This document shows positions 20,713 through 27,480 of a DNA stretch of 35,615 bases, piece after piece. A program made the position numbers and the translations under genes. This DNA comes from Bacteroidales bacterium (GTDB taxonomy: Bacteria > Bacteroidota > Bacteroidia > Bacteroidales > WCHB1-69). The stretch is from positions 1 through 35,615 of the forward strand of contig JAGCVQ010000068.1 of the NCBI GenBank assembly GCA_017962275.1, given 5' to 3'. Under the pieces are notes generated by a model. The model saw nothing but the letters and a program-made list of their open reading frames with translations, was not told the DNA's origin and did no database searches. The first letter of the stretch is position 1, and each line of letters begins with the position of its first letter.

Positions 20713-21951
20713 ATGGCTAAACAGGTTAAAATCATTATCTCCACAGATGATAATTCTGCAATAATCACGCATTATTTTCAAAACGCAAACACAAAGTATG
20801 CATTACCTTTTGAGAAGGATGCTTTGGATTTGCTTAGTTACTATGAAGAAGAAGAAGATAATATAAGTGTTGCTAAAGAATCTAATCTCCAATATAATTT
20901 GTTCCCAGAATTGTATTCTGTTCCTTTCCCTGCCCCTTCTAAGCCTAAGTTCACTTTTATAGATTTGTTCGCTGGTATTGGTGGTTTTCGCATTGCTATG
21001 CAAAGCCAAGGGGGTAAATGTATTTATTCCTCAGAATGGAACAAATTTGCACAACAAACATACTTGGCTAATTTTGGCGAGGTTCCTTTTGGAGATATCA
21101 CAAAAGAAAAAACGAAAAGCTATATTCCTAAACAATTCGATATTCTTTGTGCGGGTTTTCCTTGTCAACCTTTTTCAATAGCGGGTGTTTCTAAAAAAAA
21201 CAGTTTGGGACGTGAAACAGGTTTTAAAGATAAAACCCAAGGAACATTATTCTTTGATGTTGCTGATATAATTAGCAGGCATCGGCCGAAAGCTTTTTAC
21301 CTTGAAAATGTCAAGAATCTGACCTCGCATGATAAAGGAAACACATTCCGAATAATTCTAGAAACGCTTGAAGAATTGGATTATTCAGTCCATTATCAAG
21401 TAATGGATGGCCAAACTTATGTTCCTCAACATCGTGAGCGTATTATGATTGTGGGATTTGACAAGAAAGTTTTCAAAGGTAAAGAACAATTTGTGTTTCC
21501 CGAACAACACCAAGCAACAATGGCAGTAAAGGACATTCTTGAACCTGTTGTTGATGAAAAATACACTTTAAGTGATAAGTTATGGACATATCTTCAAAAC
21601 TATGCTGAAAAACATAAAGCCAAAGGAAATGGTTTTGGGTACGGCTTAGTTGATCTTAACGGAATTACACGAACACTTAGCGCAAGATACTATAAAGACG
21701 GTTCAGAAATTCTTATTCCCCAATCAGGTGGTAAAAATCCGAGAAGGCTTTCTCCTCGTGAATGTGCTCGGTTAATGGGCTATCCTGACAACTATATTAT
21801 TAATGCAGTTTCAGATGTTCAAGCCTATCGACAATGTGGCAACTCTGTTATAGTACCACTAATTACTGCTGTTGCTGAGCAAATAATAAAAACAATAGAC
21901 GATTATGAGCGAAATTCTAAACTCCGCCGTACAAAGTGTTCGGCAATCTAA
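20713..21951 (+). CDS. C5-cytosine DNA methyltransferase (EcoRII/Dcm-like partner)
   Basis: A 412-residue methylase that adds a methyl to C5 of cytosine. Motif I is F-I-D-L-F-A-G-I-G-G-F (about 82-92), motif IV is G-F-P-C-Q-P-F-S with catalytic Cys151, motif VI is E-N-V-K-N-L, motif VIII is Q-H-R-E-R-I-M-I-V-G-F, and motif X is Q-C-G-N-S-V-I-V-P-L. Residues 1-80 are an N-terminal extension, as also found in M.EcoRII/Dcm. The target domain lies between motifs VIII and IX and is too short to predict specificity. The pairing with an EcoRII-like endonuclease suggests CCWGG, which is inference. Its last 47 bases overlap the endonuclease gene. Confidence 0.9.
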   Translation: MAKQVKIIISTDDNSAIITHYFQNANTKYALPFEKDALDLLSYYEEEEDNISVAKESNLQYNLFPELYSVPFPAPSKPKFTFIDLFAGIGGFRIAMQSQGGKCIYSSEWNKFAQQTYLANFGEVPFGDITKEKTKSYIPKQFDILCAGFPCQPFSIAGVSKKNSLGRETGFKDKTQGTLFFDVADIISRHRPKAFYLENVKNLTSHDKGNTFRIILETLEELDYSVHYQVMDGQTYVPQHRERIMIVGFDKKVFKGKEQFVFPEQHQATMAVKDILEPVVDEKYTLSDKLWTYLQNYAEKHKAKGNGFGYGLVDLNGITRTLSARYYKDGSEILIPQSGGKNPRRLSPRECARLMGYPDNYIINAVSDVQAYRQCGNSVIVPLITAVAEQIIKTIDDYERNSKLRRTKCSAI

Positions 21952-23104
21952 AGCTGCTTGGTGTCGCTTCATCACAGGCAACGATACTGGCACCACTGGT
22001 TCACACCAAGCTGGATTCTATGTTCCGAAGTGCGCATCAGAATTGCTTTTTGATGAGCCAGGGCGAAAAGGTGAAAACAAAGAAAAAACTGTACAAATCA
22101 AATGGCAGGATGATTTTACTACCGAAAGTTGCATGAAATATTACGGACAGGGAACTCGTAATGAGTATCGCATCACTCGTTTTGGTCGCAATTTTCCGTT
22201 CTTGCAAGACGATAACGTTGGTGATTTACTTATCATTGCCAAGTTTACCGAAAAAGATTATGTTGGTTATGTTCTCAGCAGAGACGAAGACATTGATGAG
22301 TTTTTTGCCACTTTCAATCTCCCACCAAACGAGACCAACCAACTTATTGACGTTTCAGGAATTGTAATGCCTGATGAAAAGATTGCACAGCTGTTATTCG
22401 AGTTCGTCAACCGTTTTAACAGTTTTCCAGAGACAAAAACGATGGCTACTGGTGCTCGCAAATGTTTTAACAGTGCTTATAATATTGCTGAGACTGCTTT
22501 AAAGTCCTCTCCTGATGAAATCCTATTAAATTGGGTGGACACCGAGTATCGTCTTTTCAGACTTATGGAGGAAAAGGTCTATGCCGAGGTAATGTCAAAA
22601 CCTTTTGGTAGCATCGATGCTTTTGTGCAAACGGCTAACGAAGTGCTTAACCGACGTAAGTCTAGGGCTGGGAAATCGTTAGAACACCATCTCGCCGACA
22701 TTTTCACACATAATGAGCTTGTATTTGAAGAACAGGCTGTCACAGAGGAAAACAAGAAGCCCGATTTCCTCTTTCCTAATGCGGATTGTTACCACAACTT
22801 GCAGTTTCCTGCCGATGATCTTATTGTTCTTGGCGCAAAGACGACATGTAAAGATCGCTGGCGTCAAGTACTGACAGAGGCAGATCGTGTGGTTGTTAAG
22901 TACTTGTTCACATTGCAACAAGGAATCTCAAAGAACCAACTTCGCGAAATGAAAGATTCCCAACTAAAATTAGTAGTTCCTCATAAATATATAGGCAGCT
23001 TCCCTCAAGAGTTTCAATCGGAAATTAGTACTCTTAAAGATTTTATTCATTTTGTAAAAGGAAAACAAGAGCATTTTCCTCGTCATTATTTTTTTCATTA
23101 CTGA
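21905..23104 (+). CDS. EcoRII-like type IIE restriction endonuclease
   Basis: A 399-residue protein resembling EcoRII, which needs two sites and has an N-terminal effector-binding domain and a C-terminal catalytic domain. Here residues 1-170 match the effector type of region (W-C-R-F-I-T-G-N-D-T-G, K-W-Q-D-D-F). From about 205 the catalytic part shows A-G-K-S-L-E-H-H-L (E260), K-K-P-D-F-L-F-P (D287) and the A-K-T-T-C-K-D-R-W-R block (K312), a PD-(D/E)xK arrangement. EcoRII cuts at CCWGG. It starts inside the methylase gene in another frame, a 47-base overlap likely to couple its translation. No gene follows it in the same composition. Confidence 0.85.
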   Translation: MSEILNSAVQSVRQSKAAWCRFITGNDTGTTGSHQAGFYVPKCASELLFDEPGRKGENKEKTVQIKWQDDFTTESCMKYYGQGTRNEYRITRFGRNFPFLQDDNVGDLLIIAKFTEKDYVGYVLSRDEDIDEFFATFNLPPNETNQLIDVSGIVMPDEKIAQLLFEFVNRFNSFPETKTMATGARKCFNSAYNIAETALKSSPDEILLNWVDTEYRLFRLMEEKVYAEVMSKPFGSIDAFVQTANEVLNRRKSRAGKSLEHHLADIFTHNELVFEEQAVTEENKKPDFLFPNADCYHNLQFPADDLIVLGAKTTCKDRWRQVLTEADRVVVKYLFTLQQGISKNQLREMKDSQLKLVVPHKYIGSFPQEFQSEISTLKDFIHFVKGKQEHFPRHYFFHY

Positions 23105-23108
23105 AATT

Positions 23109-23360
23109 ATGCCCCACACCCTCTACAAAACCCAAGGCACCTGCTCGCAGTTCATCGATGTGACGGTCGATGACGACGGCGTGATCCAACAGGTCTTCTT
23201 CATGGGCGGATGCGACGGCAATCTGCAAGCGGTCTGCCGTTTGGTCACTGGCCAAAAAATCAACGACGTCATCCAAAAACTGAATGGCATCCGCTGCGGA
23301 GGTAAGCCTACCTCCTGCCCTGATCAGCTCTGTCGGGCATTGGAAACCCTTAAACAATAG
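23109..23360 (+). CDS. TSCPD-domain protein (TIGR03905-like)
   Basis: An 83-residue protein ending with the T-S-C-P-D-Q-L motif that names the TSCPD domain, and carrying three other cysteines (G-T-C-S-Q-F, G-G-C-D-G-N, A-V-C-R and G-I-R-C-G-G) in the order seen in the small TIGR03905 proteins. TSCPD domains also occur at the ends of ribonucleotide reductases. Cysteine spacing suggests metal or cofactor binding, which is unproven. It begins four bases after the restriction endonuclease stop, marking the return to GC-richer composition. Confidence 0.85.
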   Translation: MPHTLYKTQGTCSQFIDVTVDDDGVIQQVFFMGGCDGNLQAVCRLVTGQKINDVIQKLNGIRCGGKPTSCPDQLCRALETLKQ

Positions 23361-23364
23361 CCCT

Positions 23365-23517
23365 ATGTCCCTCCTCCGCGTCCTCCTCGCTATCTTCTTC
23401 CCACCCCTCGCCGTTATCGACCGCGGGTGCGGGTCGGTGCTCATTGTGTTCCTGCTCACCCTCTGCGGGTGGGTGCCGGGCGTTATAGGCGCACTGGTCA
23501 TCTTGAATAAAAACTGA
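23365..23517 (+). CDS. YqaE/Pmp3-family small membrane protein
   Basis: A 50-residue protein with two membrane helices: L-L-R-V-L-L-A-I-F-F-P-P-L-A-V-I then I-V-F-L-L-T-L-C-G-W-V-P-G-V-I-G-A-L. The P-P-L-A-V at the end of the first helix and G-W-x-P-G in the second are the Pmp3 (UPF0057) signature. Relatives in yeast affect membrane potential and salt tolerance. The ATG at 23365 gives the normal length and is 4 bases after the TSCPD stop; a longer reading overlapping that gene is rejected. Confidence 0.88.
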   Translation: MSLLRVLLAIFFPPLAVIDRGCGSVLIVFLLTLCGWVPGVIGALVILNKN

Positions 23518-23532
23518 ATAAATCACCACATT

Positions 23533-24204
23533 ATGGATATCAAACTCTTTTTCCAAGCCCTAACTAAATTCCTCCTCGGAGCCGTCATCTTCGGACTGCT
23601 CATCTTTCTGCCCGCCGGCTCGCTCCACTATTGGCAGGGGTGGCTGCTGATGGGCGTTCTGTTTGTGCCGATGTTCATTGCGGGAATCGTTATGATGGTC
23701 AAGAATCCCGAACTGCTGCGTAAACGACTGAATGCCAAAGAGGAAGAGAAGGAACAAAAGACCGTGGTGGTACTGAGCATGTTGATGTTCATTGCCGCAT
23801 TTGTGGTCGCAGGACTCAACTGGCGCTACCAATGGATAGTACTGCCCGATTGGACCGTGTGGATTGCCGCTGCGCTCTTCCTGTTCGGTTATGTCCTGTA
23901 CGCGGAAGTGCTGCGCGAGAACACCTACCTCTCACGGACCGTCGAGGTGCAGGAAGACCAAAAGGTCATCGACACGGGACTCTACGGCATCGTCCGCCAC
24001 CCAATGTACACGGCCACGATCATCCTCTTCCTCGCCATGCCGTTGATACTAGCTTCGCCCATCTCCTTTCTGATCATGCTGCTCTATATCCCCCTCATCG
24101 CCAAACGCATCCGCAACGAGGAGGCCGTTCTGGAACAAGGCCTCAAAGGCTACATCGAGTACAAACAACGGGTGAAATACAAAGTTTTGCCGTATATTTG
24201 GTAG
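23533..24204 (+). CDS. Isoprenylcysteine carboxyl methyltransferase-like membrane protein
   Basis: A 223-residue integral membrane protein with about six helices. The C-terminal half carries G-L-Y-G-I-V-R-H-P-M-Y-T-A, the hallmark of the ICMT/PEMT family, followed by E-E-A-V-L-E-Q-G-L-K-G-Y-I-E-Y-K-Q-R and L-P-Y-I-W. The family uses S-adenosylmethionine to methylate lipid or prenyl-cysteine groups at the membrane. The substrate in Bacteroidetes is unknown. It follows the Pmp3-like gene by 15 bases. Confidence 0.85.
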   Translation: MDIKLFFQALTKFLLGAVIFGLLIFLPAGSLHYWQGWLLMGVLFVPMFIAGIVMMVKNPELLRKRLNAKEEEKEQKTVVVLSMLMFIAAFVVAGLNWRYQWIVLPDWTVWIAAALFLFGYVLYAEVLRENTYLSRTVEVQEDQKVIDTGLYGIVRHPMYTATIILFLAMPLILASPISFLIMLLYIPLIAKRIRNEEAVLEQGLKGYIEYKQRVKYKVLPYIW

Positions 24205-24211
24205 CAAAAAT

Positions 24212-24239
24212 AGGCAACAGGCAATAGGCAATAGGCAAA
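24212..24239. repeat. Heptamer array 6: AGGCAA(C/T/A) x4
   Basis: Units AGGCAAC, AGGCAAT, AGGCAAT and AGGCAAA, eight bases after the methyltransferase-like stop. The heptamer is the same as in array 1 (998-1025) over 23 kb away, so sequence can be shared between separate loci. Confidence 0.88.
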
Positions 24240-24283
24240 AATGGTGTAAATAATACAGTTTAGATTTATAATACCTATTTGAT

Positions 24284-25159
24284 ATGAAACTTACCAACAA
24301 TATCATCACCATTGAGCTGGCGGAACACGGGGCTGAAATGCAGAGCCTCACCAAGGGCGGTCGCGAGTACCTGTGGACTGGCGACGAACACTTTTGGAGC
24401 CGTCGGGCGCCCATTCTTTTTCCCGCTGTGGGTAAGCCTTTTAACAACGAGATTCACGTAAATGGCATCGCCTATCCCTTGCATCAGCACGGCTATGCAC
24501 GGGATAGCGAGTTTGCCGTGATTCCTTCCGACAAGGACCACTCCCTTCGTCTTCGAATGCAGGAGAACGAGTCGTCGCGCAACTACCCCTATCGATTGGG
24601 ATTAGAGGTGTGTTATCGTCTGGAAGGCAGTGTGGTGGAGGCTGCTTGGACCGTGGAAAACCTTGACGATAAGGAGGCCTACTTCCAGATCGGCGCTCAC
24701 CCGGGATTCCTGCTGCCCGATTACGACCCCGAAAGGATGGTGAATGGATACGTCCGCCTTTATAACAAGGAGGGTAAGCTTGTCGCCCCCACCCTCACCT
24801 CAGATCTCGACGGTGGGTGCCGTGTTCCGCGTAGCTCAAAAGTGATGCTGCTCCAGGAAACGCCCCTCATGCCGGAGACTTTCAGTCATGATGCCCTGAT
24901 TATCGAAGAGGGTCAGGTGACAAAGGTCGAGCTTTGCGATAGACACTGCAATCCCGTCCTGGATGTGGACTGCCCGCAAGCGGATGCTTACGGTATTTGG
25001 GCACCTCACAAGAAAGACTGCCCGTTTGTTTGTCTGGAACCCTGGTGCGGTATCTGCGATTCCAAAGGCTTCACCGACGATATCTCCAAAAGGCAATACA
25101 TCCACAGCCTCGCACCCGGCGAAACATACACCTTTACCTATACCATCGAAATTTATTAG
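24284..25159 (+). CDS. Aldose 1-epimerase family protein
   Basis: A 291-residue protein with the galactose mutarotase beta-sandwich pattern. Near the start A-E-H-G-A-E-M-Q-S-L precedes W-T-G-D-E-H-F-W-S-R-R-A-P-I-L-F-P. Then H-Q-H-G-Y-A-R-D-S-E-F supplies the conserved histidine, G-A-H-P-G-F the second, and C-L-E-P-W-C-G-I the later glutamate region. This is the LacX/YeaD-like branch of the family, not classic GalM; it probably acts on sugar phosphates or free aldoses. Start at the ATG at 24284, immediately before M-K-L-T-N-N. Confidence 0.85.
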   Translation: MKLTNNIITIELAEHGAEMQSLTKGGREYLWTGDEHFWSRRAPILFPAVGKPFNNEIHVNGIAYPLHQHGYARDSEFAVIPSDKDHSLRLRMQENESSRNYPYRLGLEVCYRLEGSVVEAAWTVENLDDKEAYFQIGAHPGFLLPDYDPERMVNGYVRLYNKEGKLVAPTLTSDLDGGCRVPRSSKVMLLQETPLMPETFSHDALIIEEGQVTKVELCDRHCNPVLDVDCPQADAYGIWAPHKKDCPFVCLEPWCGICDSKGFTDDISKRQYIHSLAPGETYTFTYTIEIY

Positions 25160-25167
25160 ACATCATC

Positions 25168-25833
25168 ATGGACCACAAACACGTTTCCGCCGCCATCATC
25201 CACGGCCATCAAGGCCGCATCTTCGCCACCCAACGGGGGAGCGGCGACTGGAAGGACTGGTGGGAGTTCCCGGGTGGCAAAATCGAACCTGGGGAGACCC
25301 CCGAAGAGGCTCTCAAGCGCGAGATTTGGGAAGAACTGGAGACACGCATCGTCATCGAGCAGCTGGTGACGACTGTCGAGTGGGACTACCCGAAGTTTCA
25401 CCTTACGATGCACTGCTTCTGGTGCCACGTGGAAAGCGGCGAACTGACCCTGAAGGAGCACGAGGCGGCTCGCTGGCTCTCGCGTGACGAACTGGACAGC
25501 GTGCAGTGGCTGCCGGCAGATTTGGGCGTGATTGAGATGATCCGGAACAAAATGGAACAATTGGAACGGATCGGGCGGATGGAATGTCTGCTGGAGGAGG
25601 CCAAACAGGCGGTGAAAGGACTGTCGGAGGCACTGGACGGATATGAAACGGCGCAATCGGCAATACGTGCACTGGAAACCTATTATGACAGCGAGGAGTG
25701 GATGAAAGATTTCAGCGACGATGAGCAGGGCCGATTGCCCAAAGAGCTGAAACGCGGCGTGCTCTCGGAAGATGCCATCTGGAATCTGCTGGAAGAGAAC
25801 CGCGACTTAAAGGAAAGAATGAAAGGAATCTGA
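25168..25833 (+). CDS. Nudix hydrolase fused to DUF4298
   Basis: A 221-residue two-domain protein. Residues 1-130 resemble MutT-like Nudix hydrolases: W-E-F-P-G-G-K-I-E-P-G-E-T, then the Nudix box G37-x5-E43-x7-R51-E52-x2-E55-E56 with the late Gly replaced by Glu58, and R-W-L-S-R-D-E-L. They typically remove oxidised nucleotides such as 8-oxo-dGTP. Residues about 135-221 match the DUF4298 pattern: L-E-T-Y-Y-D-S-E-E-W-M-K-D-F, then L-P-K-E-L-K-R-G-V-L-S-E-D-A-I-W. DUF4298 is usually separate. The ATG at 25168 begins at M-D-H-K-H-V. Confidence 0.85.
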   Translation: MDHKHVSAAIIHGHQGRIFATQRGSGDWKDWWEFPGGKIEPGETPEEALKREIWEELETRIVIEQLVTTVEWDYPKFHLTMHCFWCHVESGELTLKEHEAARWLSRDELDSVQWLPADLGVIEMIRNKMEQLERIGRMECLLEEAKQAVKGLSEALDGYETAQSAIRALETYYDSEEWMKDFSDDEQGRLPKELKRGVLSEDAIWNLLEENRDLKERMKGI

Positions 25834-25858
25834 AAAGTACCACACCAGCAAGCAGGCG

Positions 25859-26446
25859 ATGACCGACATCATGACACCCCAGCAACGCCACTACTGCATG
25901 TCGCGGATCCGCAGTAAGGACACCACGCCCGAGAAACGCGTGCGACAGTGGCTGTGGAACCACGGCTACCGCTACCGTCTCTGCGTGAAGGGGGTGCCAG
26001 GGAAACCCGACATTGTGATGCGGAAGTACCGCACGGCGATTTTTGTGAACGGATGTTTTTGGCATGGACACGGTCTAGCGTGGTCGGAAAACCCACCCCG
26101 TCCCTTCGGGGCACCCCTCCCAGAAGGAGGGGAATTATCGGATTCGAAATGTTGCAAAATACCAAAGACAAATAGAGAATTCTGGGTGGCTAAGATATAT
26201 AGGAACCAGGAGCGCGATCAGAAAAATTATGAGATTCTCTTCGAGAATGGTTGGCAGGTGATTGTGCTGTGGGAGTGTCAGTTGAAACCCAAAAAGCTGG
26301 AACAGACGATGTTACAGGTGGAGGTGCAACTGCACGATTATTATCTTCGCACTTTCAGCCGAAAGTCGAAAACCTACATTCACATCGAAGAGGAGAACCT
26401 GCCGATGGCGGCGGAGGATCCGGAAGAGTATGGACTAAACTTTTGA
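25859..26446 (+). CDS. vsr: Vsr-like very short patch repair endonuclease with an insertion
   Basis: A 195-residue Vsr relative, an enzyme family that nicks beside T in T:G mismatches left by deaminated m5C. Family features are visible: M-S-R-I-R-S-K-D-T-T-P-E, G-K-P-D51-I-V with the catalytic Asp, G-C66-F-W68-H-G-H71, P-K-T-N-R-E-F-W, R-D-Q-K-N and V-L-W-E-C140. Between H71 and P-K-T-N lies an extra stretch (about residues 72-95) not expected in the family, encoded by the repeat element described separately. Zinc ligands of E. coli Vsr correspond to C66, H71, a Cys just after H71, and C140; the third position is displaced, though C98/C99 might substitute. An ATG four codons later is a possible start. 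Confidence 0.82.
   Translation: MTDIMTPQQRHYCMSRIRSKDTTPEKRVRQWLWNHGYRYRLCVKGVPGKPDIVMRKYRTAIFVNGCFWHGHGLAWSENPPRPFGAPLPEGGELSDSKCCKIPKTNREFWVAKIYRNQERDQKNYEILFENGWQVIVLWECQLKPKKLEQTMLQVEVQLHDYYLRTFSRKSKTYIHIEEENLPMAAEDPEEYGLNF
26084..26142. repeat. Double-hairpin REP-like element inside vsr
   Basis: Core ACCCACCCCG (26091-26100) through GGAATT (to 26136). It folds as CCCCG-loop-CGGGG and CCCCTCC (26114-26120)-loop-GGAGGGG (26126-26132). It is flanked by direct repeats TCGGA at 26084-26088 and 26138-26142, which are 54 bases apart, exactly 18 codons, so the frame is kept. A closely related copy is intergenic at 29871-29914. The five-base repeats may be a target duplication, but such short matches can arise by chance. 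Confidence 0.75.
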
Positions 26447-26463
26447 AATAAACCCCCAATATT

Positions 26464-27402
26464 ATGAAAAAGATTCTCATTTTAGCCCTTGCCGCTCTGA
26501 TGTTTGCGGCATGTAGTGATTCTGAAAAACAGCTGAAAAAGCGTGCGGCGGAGTTGTGTCAGTATATCCCCGACCATGAGCTGTTAGAGAAGTCAAAAGA
26601 CTTTATGACGGCAGACTTTTACGCCGTTTTGGACACGATGTTCAACCAACTGCCGGAGTTCGAGGCGATGGACCACGAATGGCTCTACTATTTCGTGACC
26701 GGCAACGGCGGAACCATCGCGGATTACGAGGTGGTCGACGTGGAGAAGACCGACAAGACCCACGCGGTTGCGACCATCAAAGTGCGCCAGAAATGGGAGG
26801 ATGGCTCGTTTGACGAAAACACTGACGTAGAGGAACATAAGCTCTATATGGAGAAGGTGGACGGTCAATGGCTGATGTCCGATTTCGACGGCCACAAGCA
26901 GGACTGCATCGAAAATATCGCCAACAGCCGTATGGAACAGGCGCGACGCGATGCCATTAGCGAGTACTTGGTGAAGGAGATCGGATCCCAGTACTCACCA
27001 GGCGAGGTCTGTGTTCCAGTGCTGATGATCGTTTCTACCGAGGAAAAAGAGGCCGACAACACGTTGGTGTGGGGCGACTTCTGGGTGTTCAACTACAATC
27101 TTGTCGGCGATACCCTCAAGACCGTTTCCGGCGGCAACCATTCGGGATGTATGACCCTTATCCGAGCAAATAATGATTCGCCCCTACAGGTATCGGCATT
27201 CGAACAGACAGAGGATGGTGCCGGCAATGAGGCCAGCGCCAAACGCATCTTCGGCAAACACTACGATGTTTACCAAAATATGCATTCAAATGAGGATGTT
27301 CGCGAGGCCGTTCGGAAAGAACAGTTGAAGGAGTACGTCCGTCAGCACAATCTCAACGTCCACTATTATCAGGACTACGGTTGGCCAGCTGTGGAATTGT
27401 AA
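26464..27402 (+). CDS. Lipoprotein of unknown function
   Basis: A 312-residue lipoprotein: signal peptide M-K-K-I-L-I-L-A-L-A-A-L-M-F with lipobox F-A-A-C (Cys17). Residues about 20-145 look like a DUF3828/DUF4878-type cone fold, with A-V-A-T-I-K-V-R-Q-K-W then a K-V-D-G-Q-W-L-M-S-D-F strand. Residues 175-270 form a second beta-rich part with W-G-D-F-W-V-F-N-Y-N. The C-terminal 35 residues are helical and charged. I do not recognise a specific family. It converges on the NfnAB-like gene. Confidence 0.75.
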   Translation: MKKILILALAALMFAACSDSEKQLKKRAAELCQYIPDHELLEKSKDFMTADFYAVLDTMFNQLPEFEAMDHEWLYYFVTGNGGTIADYEVVDVEKTDKTHAVATIKVRQKWEDGSFDENTDVEEHKLYMEKVDGQWLMSDFDGHKQDCIENIANSRMEQARRDAISEYLVKEIGSQYSPGEVCVPVLMIVSTEEKEADNTLVWGDFWVFNYNLVGDTLKTVSGGNHSGCMTLIRANNDSPLQVSAFEQTEDGAGNEASAKRIFGKHYDVYQNMHSNEDVREAVRKEQLKEYVRQHNLNVHYYQDYGWPAVEL

Positions 27403-27420
27403 GAATATGTGAAACAAACC

Positions 27421-27448
27421 GTAGAGACGCAAAATTTTGCGTCTCTAC
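27421..27448. repeat. Perfect 28-base palindrome, GTAGAGACGC family
   Basis: Arm GTAGAGACGCAAAA at 27421-27434 is followed directly by its exact complement to 27448. It belongs to the same family as 47-122 (shared end GTAGAGACGC). It lies between convergent stops (27402 and 27472), so it may also act as a bidirectional stem, although it has no clear T-run. Confidence 0.9.
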
Positions 27449-27450
27449 CT

Positions 27451-27480
27451 ATTGCCTTTTGCCTGTTGCCTCTATTGCCT
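27451..27480. repeat. Heptamer array 7: (A/T/G)TTGCCT x4
   Basis: Units ATTGCCT, TTTGCCT, GTTGCCT, then CTATTGCCT. On the minus strand this is the AGGCAA heptamer of arrays 1 and 6. It runs through the stop codon of the NfnAB-like gene (27472-27474), so its last residues are encoded within the array. Confidence 0.85.

Noticed and set aside
25859..26446. vsr as a pseudogene
   Set aside because: The frame is intact through the inserted element and beyond, so I treat it as a gene with an insertion, while noting that activity is uncertain.
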